DNA from: Halobacteriales archaeon QS_8_65_32
GTDB lineage: Archaea; Halobacteriota; Halobacteria; Halobacteriales; Halococcaceae
DNA length: 40,098 bases
Assembly (NCBI GenBank): GCA_003022925.1
Contig: PXRY01000074.1
Span: forward strand, 1-40,098
Direction of reading: 5' to 3'
Positions 17,087-26,520 of the stretch are shown here, piece by piece; positions within the stretch are counted from its first letter, which is position 1; each line of letters opens with the position of its first letter. Both the position numbers and the translations under genes were made by a program. The notes below the pieces were generated by a model. It had not been told where the DNA came from and ran no database searches. It saw only the letters and a program-made list of their open reading frames with translations.

Positions 17087-17399
17087 ACCGAGCGCACGCG
17101 ACCCCGGAACAAAAACCCGCCGCCGGTCCGGGTAACGGAACTGCGATGGTACGTTCATCGGAGAAGCGCAGGAAAGCGATCGGGTCGTCGAGCGAAACAC
17201 CGCCGTAGCGATGAGTCACGCCATTTATATCACCGGGGTGGATATGTCCGGGCAACCGAGAAACCGCCCCGGGACCGATCGGGGGCGGCCGGCGAGATGC
17301 GGGCGGGCGCCCGTGCTCATGCTCGCGACTCGCCAGCCGCCGCTATTCGTCGGCTCGCGTGGCGGCTCCGCTCGGCGAACGCATACCACGGACACTACT
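17087..17399. other. Divergent spacer and long leader before RNase J
   Basis: The spacer contains the SDR promoter on the left and a plus-strand TATA-like CATTTATATC at 17221-17230. If that box drives RNase J, the transcript carries a leader of roughly 140-150 nt before ATG 17400. The frame open from 17211 has Arg/Pro-rich non-conserved residues and is not taken as part of the protein. No closer TATA-like box with correct spacing is obvious. Confidence 0.45.
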
Positions 17400-18746
17400 A
17401 TGGAAATCGAAATCGCGACGATCGGCGGCTACGAGGAGGTCGGCAGACAGATGACGGCGGTTCGCGCGGGCGATGACATCGTCATCTTCGACATGGGGCT
17501 GAACCTCTCGCAGGTGCTGATCCACGACGACGTAGAGACCGAACGAATGCACAGCCTCGACCTAATCGATATGGGCGCAATCCCCGACGACCGGGTCATG
17601 TCCCACCTCAAAGGCGACGTCCAAGCGATCGTGCCGACCCACGGCCACCTCGATCACATCGGGGCGCTATCGAAACTCGCCCACCGCTACGACGCACCCG
17701 TCGTCGCGACGCCGTACACGATCGAACTCGTGCGCGAGCAGATGGGCAGCGAGGAGAAGTTCGGCGCGAACAACGAACTCGTCGGGATGGAGGCGGGCGA
17801 GACGATGCGGATCGGCGAACGCTGTTATCTCGAATTCGTTAACGTCACCCACTCGATCATCGACGCGATCAATCCGGTTTTTCATACCCCCGAGGGCGCG
17901 GTGGTCTACGGCCTCGACAAGCGCATCGACTACGATCCCGTCTTGGGTGAGCCCTTCGACATCGATCGCTTCCGCGAGATCGCCCGCGAAGACAACGGCG
18001 TGCTCTGTTACATCGAGGACTGCACCAACGCCGGCCGCAAGGGGCGCACCCCGAGCGAATCGGTGGCGCGCAGACACCTCCGGGACGTCATGTACAGCAT
18101 GGAGGACTACGACGGCGGGATCGTCGCGACCACGTTTTCGAGTCACATCGCACGGGTCACGAGCTTGGTCGAGTTCGCCAGCGATATCGGCCGCCAGCCC
18201 ATCCTACTGGGCCGGTCGATGGAGAAGTATTCGGGCACCGCCGAACGCCTCGACTTCGTCGAGTTCCCCGGCGACTTGGGCATGTTTGGCCACCGCCGGT
18301 CGGTCGATCGCACGTTCAAGCGCGTCATGAACGAGGGCAAAGAGAAGTACCTCCCGATCGTCACGGGCCACCAGGGCGAACCGCGCGCGATGCTCACCCG
18401 GATGGGCCGCGGCGAGACGCCGTATGAACTCGACGCCGGCGACAAGGTGATCTTCAGCGCGCGGATCATCCCCGAACCCACCAACGAGGGCCAGCGCTAC
18501 CGGTCCGAGCGACTGTTGAGCATGCAGGGCGCACGAATCTACGACGATATCCACGTCTCCGGGCACCTCTCGAACGAGGGGCTCTACGAGATGCTCACGA
18601 CGCTGCAACCCCATCACATCATCCCCGCCCACCAGGACCTCCAGCACGTGGCGAACTACGTCGACATGGCCGAGAGCGAGGGCTACGAGATGGGCCGGGA
18701 CGTCCACGTCTCGCGCAACGGCAACCTGATCCAGCTCACGGAATAA
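17400..18746 (+). CDS. rnj: Ribonuclease J (archaeal beta-CASP metallo-beta-lactamase)
   Basis: This 448-residue protein is a 5'-3' exoribonuclease of the beta-CASP family, acting in mRNA decay and rRNA processing. It begins '[21 protein letters not shown]', carries the metal site 'THGHLDHIG' (H81, H83, D85, H86), then 'VTHSIIDA', '[12 protein letters not shown]', the beta-CASP segment '[12 protein letters not shown]', 'VTGHQGEP', and the RNase J C-terminal motif '[14 protein letters not shown]' with 'PAHQDLQ'. The neighbour idsA starts 81 nt downstream with no clear promoter of its own, so the two are probably co-transcribed. The RNase J-idsA pairing, linked to mevalonate genes, is common in euryarchaea. 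Confidence 0.95.
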   Translation: MEIEIATIGGYEEVGRQMTAVRAGDDIVIFDMGLNLSQVLIHDDVETERMHSLDLIDMGAIPDDRVMSHLKGDVQAIVPTHGHLDHIGALSKLAHRYDAPVVATPYTIELVREQMGSEEKFGANNELVGMEAGETMRIGERCYLEFVNVTHSIIDAINPVFHTPEGAVVYGLDKRIDYDPVLGEPFDIDRFREIAREDNGVLCYIEDCTNAGRKGRTPSESVARRHLRDVMYSMEDYDGGIVATTFSSHIARVTSLVEFASDIGRQPILLGRSMEKYSGTAERLDFVEFPGDLGMFGHRRSVDRTFKRVMNEGKEKYLPIVTGHQGEPRAMLTRMGRGETPYELDAGDKVIFSARIIPEPTNEGQRYRSERLLSMQGARIYDDIHVSGHLSNEGLYEMLTTLQPHHIIPAHQDLQHVANYVDMAESEGYEMGRDVHVSRNGNLIQLTE

Positions 18747-18827
18747 GATGTCGAGGGACGGGGAGGGGGACGCGAACGTCCCGAGGATGGAGAACGAACC
18801 CCGGCTCCCGGTCGGACGGGCCGAGTT

Positions 18828-19916
18828 ATGAAAACGGCATCGCCCGAGGCAGTCACGGCGGCGATCGACGCCCGCCGCGAGCGGGTCAACGAGGCGATCG
18901 CGACCGACCTACCGATCGACGAACCCGACCGGCTCTATGAGGCCTCGCGGTACATCTTGGATGCCGGGGGCAAGCGCCTGCGGCCGACGGTCTCGCTGCT
19001 CGTCGCCGAAGCTCTCGGCGAAGTTCCGCCGCTTGCGCGCGACTACCGGACGTTCCCGACGCTCGACGACGCGACCGAGGGAAGTAACGACCCGACCGGC
19101 GGCGAGACGATCGACCTGCTGGCGGCGGCGGCGAGCATCGAGGTCATCCAGTCCTTTACGCTCGTTCACGACGACATCATGGACGACGACGACCTCCGTC
19201 GGGGTTCGCCCGCGGTCCATCGCGAGTACGACGTCGAGACGGCGATTCTCGCGGGCGATACGCTGTACGCGAAAGGCTTCGAGTTCATGGTCCAAAGCGG
19301 CGCACGACCGGACAGGAGTGTTCGGGCGCTGCGAACGCTCGCGCGCAGCTGCACGCGGATCTGTGAAGGTCAGGCGATGGACGTGTCCTTCGAGTCCCGC
19401 ACGGACGTCTCGATCCCCGAGTACCTGCGGATGATCGAGCGAAAGACCGCCGTGTTGTACGCTGCGGCGGCGAGCGTGCCGGCGATCCTCTTGGGCGCGG
19501 ACGATGCGACCGTCGAGGCGCTGTACGACTACGGCCTCGACGTAGGTCGGGGTTTCCAGATCCAGGACGATCTGCTGGATCTGACGACGCCGAGTTCACA
19601 GTTGGGGAAACGTCGGGGCAGCGACCTGATCGAAGGCAAACGGACGCTGATCACGCTACACGCACGCGAACGAGGTGTGAACGTCGACGCACTGCTCGCG
19701 AACACGAGCGGTGGCGACGACGGCGACGAGGCGAGCGCCGTCGCCATCGACGCGGCGCTTTCGGAACTGGAGGCAGCCGGTAGCATCGAGTACGCCCGTA
19801 ACACCGCCCGCTCGTTCGTCCGGAGCGCGCAGGCGAACCTCGCGGTTCTCCCCGACGGCGAGGCCCGCGACCTGCTGGGCGGGATCGCCGAGTTCCTCGT
19901 CGAACGCGGGTACTGA
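18828..19916 (+). CDS. idsA: Geranylgeranyl/polyprenyl diphosphate synthase
   Basis: This 362-residue trans-prenyltransferase condenses IPP with allylic diphosphates to make the C20 or longer chains of archaeal membrane lipids. 'GGKRLRPTVSLLVAEAL' is the IPP-binding region, 'LVHDDIMDDDDLRRG' the first aspartate-rich motif (D115-D119), and 'GFQIQDDLLDLT' the second. 'GKRRGSDLIEGKRTL' follows as usual. Residues about 288-300 ('TSGGDDGDEAS') are an acidic loop insertion. It probably shares a transcript with RNase J. All catalytic elements are present. Confidence 0.94.
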   Translation: MKTASPEAVTAAIDARRERVNEAIATDLPIDEPDRLYEASRYILDAGGKRLRPTVSLLVAEALGEVPPLARDYRTFPTLDDATEGSNDPTGGETIDLLAAAASIEVIQSFTLVHDDIMDDDDLRRGSPAVHREYDVETAILAGDTLYAKGFEFMVQSGARPDRSVRALRTLARSCTRICEGQAMDVSFESRTDVSIPEYLRMIERKTAVLYAAAASVPAILLGADDATVEALYDYGLDVGRGFQIQDDLLDLTTPSSQLGKRRGSDLIEGKRTLITLHARERGVNVDALLANTSGGDDGDEASAVAIDAALSELEAAGSIEYARNTARSFVRSAQANLAVLPDGEARDLLGGIAEFLVERGY

Positions 19917-19975
19917 CGTCCCCGGAACGCGCGACGTCAGCGGTTGCCGATGCCGATGCCGATCCCAGTCCCGGT

Positions 19976-22046
19976 TCAGGCATCAACCTCGACGGCTCGC
20001 CCGACCTCGGCGCTGGCGACCTCGACGCCGGTGAACTCGAAGCGTGCACCCCCGAGATCGCCTTCGGTTGCGGCGACCGCCCAGCCGTGGGCTTCCGCGA
20101 TCTCCCGGACGATCGCAAGCCCGAACCCGGTCCCCGCCTCGCTCGTCATGTGGCCCGCCTCGAAGACTGTCTCGCGTTCGTCCGCCGGGATGCTGGGGCC
20201 GTCGTCGGCAACACAAAAATCTCGCCGACCGCTGCTCGCGCTCGCGCTTTCGGTTTCGGTTTTGGCTCCGATTCCGTTCTCGCTTCGCTTCCCAGTCCCA
20301 TCCCCGTCCCCGATTCGGGTTCGCTTTCCGTTTCGAGTTTCGTTTTCGTCTCCCCGCCTCGCTCTCCCCTGGCCATCGCGACGGGTGACGCCGAGCACGC
20401 CGACTGAGACGCGTGCGTCCCCGCCGACGTGTTCGATCGCGTTGCGCGCGAGGTTTTCGAGGAGCCGTAATAGCCGGGTTCGGTCGGCGACGCACCTGAC
20501 GGCGGGATCGACCTCCGTGTCGAGCGTCGCGTTCCCGGTCTCGACGTTCGCTCAGGCGTCCTCGACGGCGCGCCGGAGCGGTATCGGGCTCGTGTCCCCA
20601 ACCGCCCCGTCCTCACGGGCGAGTGCAAACACGTCGTCGATGAGGGCGTCCATTCGCCCGTGTGCGTTCGAAATCTTTTCGAACGCCGCCTGTTCGCCGG
20701 TTTCGGCGGCGATATCGGTGTAGCCCATCGCGACGGCCAACGGGTTTCGCAGGTCGTGGCTGACGACGCTGGCGAAGGCGTCGAGGCGCTCGTTCCGGGC
20801 CTCTAACTCCCACTCGTACACTCGTCGTTCGGTGACGTCGCGCAACAGCACGGTTCGACCGGCGAACCGATCGCTGCCGTCGTGCAGCGGTGTAACGCGA
20901 ACGTCGAAACAGCGCCGGTCCTCGCCGGTATCGACGGCGACCTCACCGAACCGACCCGCGCGCTCGGCGGGCCACCGGCTCACGTCGATCGCGGCCGGCA
21001 GCACCGTCGACACCGGTCGGCCGATCACCTCGATGTCCGTGTCGGCGTCGGCGTTAACGTCAGTATCCATCCCGGCATCGCCGCTCGGTTCGGCGTCGGA
21101 ACGTCCGTTCGTCGTAGCGTCGGCATCGATGTCGGTGTCGACATCGGCATCGGTGCCGACGTCGGCGTCGACGCTCGATTCGGTACTCGACGCAGCATCG
21201 TCGTCGAGGTCGACGCCCGAACAGCCGACGAGGCGTCGGGCAACGGGGTTGATGTCGACGATCCGGTCCCGGTCGTCGAGCACGACGACGCCGTCGCTCA
21301 TCCGCTCGATAACGGTGTTTCGCGCCACCGGGACGACGTCCAAGAAGCCGTATCGAAAGACCGCAGCGCCGAAGGCGAGCCCGGAGACGGCGAAGCCGAT
21401 CGGCGTGACGTCGATCGGCACCGATCGGACCTCGAAGAGCAACGCGAGGTTCGTGACGAACGGAATCAGCCCGCCGATCAGCGCCGCAATCGCCTGTCGG
21501 CGATAGGGCCGCTGGGTCGCAATAGCGGACCGGAAAAAGAGCCACACGCCCGCGAGAACCAGCGCGTAGCTGTACGCGACGTGAACGGGAAACCACGGCC
21601 CGGGGACCGGTTCGAGCCTCGCGAACGATCCGGCAGTCGCGACCTTGGTGGCGCTCCACAGCAGGCCGTGGACGGGACTGCTCCATCCGAGCGCGAGCGT
21701 AACGAGCGGGAATAACGGCGAGCGCGGCGACCGTACGGCGAGTCAGCCACCGGTCGCGACCGGCGTACGCGATTGCAAAGGCAAGCCACGCCGCCGGGGT
21801 GGCGACGACGCCGATTCCTTGGACGCCGAACCAGAACTGTTTGGCTTCCGGCGCGACGCTCGAAACCTGTAGCGTCCCTGCGAGCGTCCAGACCGCTGTA
21901 CAGAACATGAATGCGGCGAACGCGATCACGACGGGTGCGTGCCGGCGTCGTCCCGCATACGTGACCGCATAGCCGGTGAGCGCGGTCGAGATCGCCGCCG
22001 AGAGCAACAGCGGGACCGTGTACGGCGTGTACTGCCACTCGATCAT
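19976..22046 (-). pseudogene. Membrane PAS histidine kinase, decayed (one frameshift, one nonsense)
   Basis: From ATG 22046 the joined protein of about 690 residues starts with a seven-helix-like membrane sensor ('YTVPLLLSAAISTALTGYAVTYAG', 'FWFGVQGIGVVATPAAWLAFAIAYAGRDRW', 'VWLFF...GGLIPFVTNLALLFE'). It continues with PAS ('VIERMSDGVVVLDDRDRIVDINPVARRL'), HisKA ('ASVVSHDLRNPLAVAMGYTD') and HATPase ('[12 protein letters not shown]', '[18 protein letters not shown]'). An extra C in the run at 21707-21710 shifts the frame after 'TVAALAVIP'. A TGA (complement of 20552-20554) replaces what is probably Trp in 'VEDAWANVETGN', cutting off the ATPase domain. Two degenerate repeat tracts (20221-20385 and 21045-21200) add low-complexity linkers. 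The ligand is unknown. Confidence 0.82.
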
Positions 22047-22539
22047 TCTCGGCGATCGAGAACGGCCGCGTCGTCAAGCACCCACCGTACCCGCCGCACC
22101 TGCCGCGCCCGGTGGCTCCCATCGTCGGCCCGCGACGCGTCGATCAGGGAACGGGGCCGTGTTCGTCGCCGGTTCATTCGTCACGGAGTTGTACCGTCTT
22201 CTCGTTTAAATGCTCACGACCGCTCACATCGAGCGACGACACCGCCGCGTCGGCCGTCACGACCGGTCGCTGTGGCGGTGTTTAGTGAAGCGACGGAGAC
22301 CGATAGAAACTACTCTGGGTGGGACTGGAAGGGGGCCGCTCGCTCGGTAGGCGAGACGACGCAAGGACCGCAGGAGCGAACGCAGTGAGCGACGAGGACC
22401 GCAGCGAGTCGCAGCCAGCGAGCGAGCGGGGGCTTCCAGAACGGTCTCGGCGGCGCTTTTTCCGAAAGCTGCTACACGAAACACGACTGTCGCTGCAATG
22501 CCAGCAGCTATATGCCCGAAGCCATCCTCCGGACCCACC
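22047..22539. other. Gene-free spacer with repeat element
   Basis: No credible gene is seen. Bases 22317-22455 hold the second REP-like element. A TATA-like CTATATG at 22508-22514 belongs to the PRC-barrel gene. A few T-rich bases (22200-22207, TCGTTTAA) could be the minus-strand kinase promoter region. Confidence 0.55.
22317..22455. repeat. REP-like intergenic element, copy 2 (short form)
   Basis: It opens GGGTGGGACTGGAAGGGGGC, has AGCGAACGCAGTGAGCGACG and GACCGCAGCGAGTCG in the middle, and ends GGGGGCTTCCAGAACGGTCT. Block order matches the element at 1384-1645, but the nested palindrome is absent. It lies upstream of the PRC-barrel gene. Confidence 0.6.
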
Positions 22540-22779
22540 ATGTCGAAGATCGACGCGGACGACGTAGGAAAGCTCGTCGTCGATACCGTTGGCCGCGAGT
22601 TGGGGATCATCGCCGAGATCCGCCAGGGCACCGCCTACATCGAGCCGAACGCGGGGTTCGTCGCGAAACTCCGCGCGCGACTCGGGGCCGGGAACGCCGA
22701 CGAGGGTGCCGTCCCGCTGTACGAAAACCGGATCACGCGGGTGACCGACGAGGCGATCCGGGTCACCGACGCGCCGTAA
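22540..22779 (+). CDS. PRC-barrel domain protein
   Basis: This single-domain protein has 79 residues. 'DADDVGKLVVDTVGRELGIIAEIRQGTAYIEP' is the strand pattern of a PRC barrel (as in RimM and photosynthetic reaction centre H), and 'LYENRITRVTDEAIRVTD' is the closing strands. Haloarchaea have several stand-alone PRC proteins, thought to mediate protein or RNA contacts; no specific role is known. ATG 22540 is about 29 nt after CTATATG, so the longer frame from 22498 is rejected. gltX follows 78 nt later with its own TATA-like box. Confidence 0.8.
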   Translation: MSKIDADDVGKLVVDTVGRELGIIAEIRQGTAYIEPNAGFVAKLRARLGAGNADEGAVPLYENRITRVTDEAIRVTDAP

Positions 22780-22857
22780 GCGGCCTCTCGATCGGCGGCC
22801 CCGAGCCGACGGCCCCGAACCCGTCGGTGTTTTGGCCTCGACGCCGTAGGAGCGAGC

Positions 22858-24576
22858 ATGGACGACGAGACCCGCGAGCGGGTCGAACACGAAGCCGAGA
22901 TCCACGCGCTCGTCAACGCGCTTGCACACGACGGCACCGCGGACGCCGGCGCGATCATGGGTTCGCTCATGGGTGAGAACCCCGACTTCCGCGAACACGG
23001 CGACGAGGTCCCGGGCGTCGCTGCGGCGGTCGCCGAGAAGGTGAGCGACCTCGACCCCGAAGGACAGGAGCGGCGTCTGAGCGCGATCGCGCCCGAACGC
23101 CTCGCGGCGCTCGGCGCGGCGGACGACGGCGACGACCATCCTCTCCCCGACCTGCCGAACGCGGAGGCGTTCGAGGAGATCCGGATGCGCCTCGCGCCGA
23201 ACCCTAATGGCCCCTGGCACCTCGGCAACGCCCGGATGGCCGCGGTGATCGGCACCTACACCGACCGCTACGACGGCTGGATGTGCTGTCGGTTCGACGA
23301 TACCGACCCCGAAACCAAACGGCCCGACCTCGACGCCTACGACGCCATCCTCAATGCGATAACTTATCTGGAGTTCGAACCCGACGAGGCCATTCGGGCG
23401 TCCGATCGCCTGCCGACGTACTACGAGTACGCCCGCGAACTGATCGATCGGGAGGGAGCCTATACGTGTTCGTGTTCGGCCGCGGACTTTTCCGAACTGA
23501 AGAACGCCGGTGAGGCCTGTCCCCACCGGGACAAGAGCGCGAGCGAAACCCGCGCGGAGTTCGACGAGATGGTCGAGGGCGAGGTCGATCCCGGCGAACG
23601 CGTGCTCCGGGTCCGAACGGACATCACCCACCCGAACCCCGCGCTTCGCGACTGGGTGGCCTTCCGGATGATCGACACGCCCCACCCCCGAGAGGCGGCG
23701 AGCGAGTTCCGATGTTGGCCGCTGCTCGACTTCCAGTCGGGGATCGACGACCACCTCACCGGGATAACCCACATCGTCCGCGGGATCGACCTGCAGGATT
23801 CCGCGAAGCGCCAGCGATTCGTCTACGACTACTTCGACTGGACCTACCCCGAGGTGATCCACTGGGGACATATCAACGTCGATGCCTACGACGTCCCGAT
23901 GAGCACCTCGTCGATCAAGGGCCTGATCGAGGCCGGCGATCTGGACGGCTGGGACGATCCCCGAGCCCCGACGCTCGCGAGCCTTCGGCGGCGCGGTATC
24001 CGGGGCGAAGCGATCACCGAGGCGATGGTCGCGCTGGGGACGTCGACGAACGAGGCCGACCTGTCGATGAGCGCGATCTACGCCGCCAATCGCGAGCGAA
24101 TCGACGACGACGCCGACCGGGCGTTCCTCGTTCAGGACGGTATCGAGCGAACCGTCATCGGAAGTCCAACGGTCGGCGAACCGCCGGTCCACCCCGATCA
24201 CGACGAGCGCGGCGTCCGGGAGATCCAGGTGGGTGGGGCGGTCCGTATCGAGGCAGAAGACCTCCCGCCCAACGGTGAGCGCGTCTGGCTGAAAGGGCTC
24301 GGATGTATGCGCCATACCCGCGACGCCTTCGAGTTCGTCGGCACCGATATCGCCGCCGTTCGCGAGGAGGGCGTCCCGGTGATCCACTGGGTGCCGGCCG
24401 ACGACGCCCGGCCGGTGACTCTCCGGAGGCCCGACGGCGACGTCGAGGGGACCGCCGAACCCGGGATCGCGGCGTACGACTCCGATACCGTGCTCCAGTT
24501 CGAACGCGTCGGGTTCGCCCGGATCGACGCCCAGGACGACGAGGGTCGGACGGTCGCGTACTTCGCCCACCCCTGA
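22858..24576 (+). CDS. gltX: Glutamate--tRNA ligase (archaeal GluRS)
   Basis: This 572-residue class I synthetase charges tRNA-Glu; in archaea without GlnRS it is discriminating or works with GatDE. The HIGH-equivalent is 'APNPNGPWHLGNAR' (H121-N124), with Trp and Asn in place of the more usual 'LHIGH'. The KMSKS-equivalent is 'VPMSTSSIKGLIEAG' (348-354). 'FRFDDTDPETKRP' region appears as 'CRFDDTDPETKRP'. The C-terminus is the beta-barrel anticodon-binding domain typical of archaeal/eukaryotic GluRS. An N-terminal helical region of about 100 residues precedes the catalytic domain. TATA-like TTTTGG near 22829 fits ATG 22858. The gene looks intact. Confidence 0.96.
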   Translation: MDDETRERVEHEAEIHALVNALAHDGTADAGAIMGSLMGENPDFREHGDEVPGVAAAVAEKVSDLDPEGQERRLSAIAPERLAALGAADDGDDHPLPDLPNAEAFEEIRMRLAPNPNGPWHLGNARMAAVIGTYTDRYDGWMCCRFDDTDPETKRPDLDAYDAILNAITYLEFEPDEAIRASDRLPTYYEYARELIDREGAYTCSCSAADFSELKNAGEACPHRDKSASETRAEFDEMVEGEVDPGERVLRVRTDITHPNPALRDWVAFRMIDTPHPREAASEFRCWPLLDFQSGIDDHLTGITHIVRGIDLQDSAKRQRFVYDYFDWTYPEVIHWGHINVDAYDVPMSTSSIKGLIEAGDLDGWDDPRAPTLASLRRRGIRGEAITEAMVALGTSTNEADLSMSAIYAANRERIDDDADRAFLVQDGIERTVIGSPTVGEPPVHPDHDERGVREIQVGGAVRIEAEDLPPNGERVWLKGLGCMRHTRDAFEFVGTDIAAVREEGVPVIHWVPADDARPVTLRRPDGDVEGTAEPGIAAYDSDTVLQFERVGFARIDAQDDEGRTVAYFAHP

Positions 24577-24633
24577 GTCCGGCGGGACGAACCGGTGGGC
24601 GAACCGGCCGACCGCCGACGGCGATGCGAAACC

Positions 24634-24678
24634 GGAGCGCCTCGCGACGCTCCTCGCAACCGCTTCGCGGCGCTTTTT
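24634..24678 (+). terminator. Possible terminator after gltX
   Basis: GGAGCG-cctcgcga-CGCTCC (24634-24653) forms a 6-bp hairpin, and a T5 run (24674-24678) follows in the convergent spacer between gltX and the acetamidase. In archaea the T run is the stronger signal; the call is tentative. Confidence 0.35.
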
Positions 24679-24776
24679 GTGTAGTCCCCTCGTGATGCCT
24701 GTCGCGGTCACCTCGCGCTCCCGGCCCGAAGCGTGCGCCGTCGTCGGTCCCGAGGTCTCCCCGCCGGGCCGACTCG

Positions 24777-25793
24777 TCAGTCGGGAAAGACGCTCTCGGG
24801 GAGGTACGCCGAGACCGTCCAGTTCGGGGCGTCGACTACCTCGCTGATCTTCAGATCGACGATCGCCGAACAGAGGATATAGGACTCCGCACGCGTGAGG
24901 CCCCGTTCGGTGTGGAGGTGGGTAATCATATGCCGGACTGCCTTCTTCGTCGCTTCCATCAGGTCGCTATCGATGCCCGTGGTGCCGTACATCGGCTCGT
25001 CGACGCCGGTGGGGGTAAACGGACCCCCGGTGCGGAACTGCGGTTGTTCGATGTCGATGTCCTCGCGGACGTCGAAGCGGGCGGTGACGAACATCGGTGC
25101 CTCGACGCCGGTGACACACACTTCGCCGTCGCCCTGTGCGGCGTGACAGTCCGCCGTCGAGAACAACGCTCCTTCCTCCTCGATCGGCAGGTACAGCGTC
25201 GACCCCGCAGTGAGGTGTTTGACGTCCATGTTGCCGCCGACCGACCGCGGAGGGAGGGTGTCGAGGCCATCCGCGTTTTCGGGACAGACGCCGATCACGC
25301 CCGGGAACGGGTCAAGGGGCACTTCGATGCCGTTCACAAAGTGCCCGACATTACCTTCTAAATCCCAGATATGGATGCCCGGCTCCTCGAAGTCCTCGGG
25401 CAAGAGGCCCAGACCCATCTCGCCGGGGAAGAAGATATTGTAGCCCCAGCCCTTGTGCTGAAAATCCAGCAGCTCGACTTCCAGCACGTCGCCCGTCTGT
25501 GCACCGTCGATCGCGACCGGGCCGGTGAGCGGGTGGACCGGATCGAAGCTGATCTCCGAGACGTCCGCGGCCGTCGTCTGTACGTCGATCTGGCCGTCGA
25601 CCGCATCCCGGCACTCGAAGCGGACCACCTCGCCCGAGTCGATCGTGAGCGCAGGGTCCAAGCTCGCGTCCCACGCGCTGTGGACGTTTTCGTCCGCGTC
25701 GCTCAGACGGTGATCGACCTCGTAGTCGCGCTCGCGCGTGCCGTGTGATCCGGTTCCCGTTTCCGCCTCCGTTTCAGCGCCCGTTCGTGCCAT
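24777..25793 (-). CDS. Acetamidase/formamidase family protein
   Basis: The protein has 338 residues from ATG 25793, with a TATA-like TTTATTTTCGG (complement of about 25817-25828) at the right distance. The FmdA/AmdA fold is marked by 'NPVHPLTGPVAI'-like 'FDPVHPLTGPVAIDGAQTGDVLEVELLD', 'IPLDPFPGVIGV'-like 'VPLDPFPGVIGV', 'PPRSVGGNMDVKHLTAGSTLYLPI' and 'LFSTADCHAAQGDGEVC'. The His and Asp in the last motif belong to the metal centre. It should hydrolyse formamide or acetamide to ammonia and the acid, though haloarchaeal members have not all been tested. Residues 1-20 are a Glu/Thr/Gly repeat-like leader. It is divergent from the DsrE gene. Confidence 0.92.
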   Translation of the reverse strand: MARTGAETEAETGTGSHGTRERDYEVDHRLSDADENVHSAWDASLDPALTIDSGEVVRFECRDAVDGQIDVQTTAADVSEISFDPVHPLTGPVAIDGAQTGDVLEVELLDFQHKGWGYNIFFPGEMGLGLLPEDFEEPGIHIWDLEGNVGHFVNGIEVPLDPFPGVIGVCPENADGLDTLPPRSVGGNMDVKHLTAGSTLYLPIEEEGALFSTADCHAAQGDGEVCVTGVEAPMFVTARFDVREDIDIEQPQFRTGGPFTPTGVDEPMYGTTGIDSDLMEATKKAVRHMITHLHTERGLTRAESYILCSAIVDLKISEVVDAPNWTVSAYLPESVFPD

Positions 25794-25985
25794 GCGTTCG
25801 CGGGCGACGCGGGGGCCGAAAATAAACCTACTGTCGCCCCCCGATTTGTTCGCTCGACGGCGGGGCTGTCCGCTTCCGTCATGTGACACGGACGCAAAAT
25901 CCACGCCTTCCCTCGTGCGGTCGGCGCGCACGACCGTGATAGAACTAAGCCGGTCGGAGCTGTGGGCCGGTTCGGAGGAACTACG

Positions 25986-26348
25986 ATGGCGAAATTCGCG
26001 TTCATGATCAACTCCGCACCGGGCGACCCGGCACCGATAGCGAACAACCTGGAGTACGCCTCGAACTTGGACGGCGGCGGCCACGAGGTCGCGGTCTTCT
26101 TCGACGGCCAGGGCACCCAGTGGATCCCCGAACTCGAAGGCGATACCGACAGCGTGGCCCTCGAGTACTACGAAGACGTCCGTGATCGGGGGCTGGTCGG
26201 CGGGGCCTGTGGGTACTGTGCCTCCTTTTTCGAGGTCGACGACGAGATCGAACAGGCGGGCATCGCGCTCGACGGCGGCGTCGAAAATCACGGTCCCGAC
26301 ATCTCCCAACTGGCGAACGAGGGCTACCAACTGATCAACGTCGGCTAA
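25986..26348 (+). CDS. DsrE-like sulfur-relay family protein
   Basis: The protein has 120 residues. 'KFAFMINSAPGDPAPIANNLEYASNLDGGGHEVAVFFDGQG' is the alpha/beta N-terminal half of the DsrE/DsrF fold, and 'GLVGGACGYCASFF' carries the conserved cysteines in the position where DsrE/TusD proteins bind persulfide. The C-terminus 'DISQLANEGYQLINVG' is typical of haloarchaeal members. The start at ATG 25986 follows 'GGAACTACG'; an in-frame ATG at 25962 is nearer the TATA-like 'GAACTAAGC' and is less likely. Sulfur transfer is possible but unproven; no other sulfur-relay gene is in the window. Confidence 0.82.
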   Translation: MAKFAFMINSAPGDPAPIANNLEYASNLDGGGHEVAVFFDGQGTQWIPELEGDTDSVALEYYEDVRDRGLVGGACGYCASFFEVDDEIEQAGIALDGGVENHGPDISQLANEGYQLINVG

Positions 26349-26520
26349 CGCTCGACGCTCGACATGCGACCGACGACTCGCGCTCGGCGGTCAACGACGA
26401 CCGACGGCTCTCGGCTCGACTGTTTTCGCCCGACGCGTTTCGTCCGACGACGTCCGAACGAGCCGGGGGTCGACGGGTCGAGACGACGGCCTTTTGAGCG
26501 GCCTGCAAGTACCCGAAACG

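Noticed and set aside
16388..17200. Longer SDR starting upstream of 17086
   Set aside because: The extra residues are non-conserved and include the promoter; MSHTAVIAGVGPG is the natural start.
22282..24711. 809-residue minus-strand open frame opposite gltX
   Set aside because: It is antisense to a complete GluRS gene, has no recognisable domain, and arises from high-GC third-position bias.
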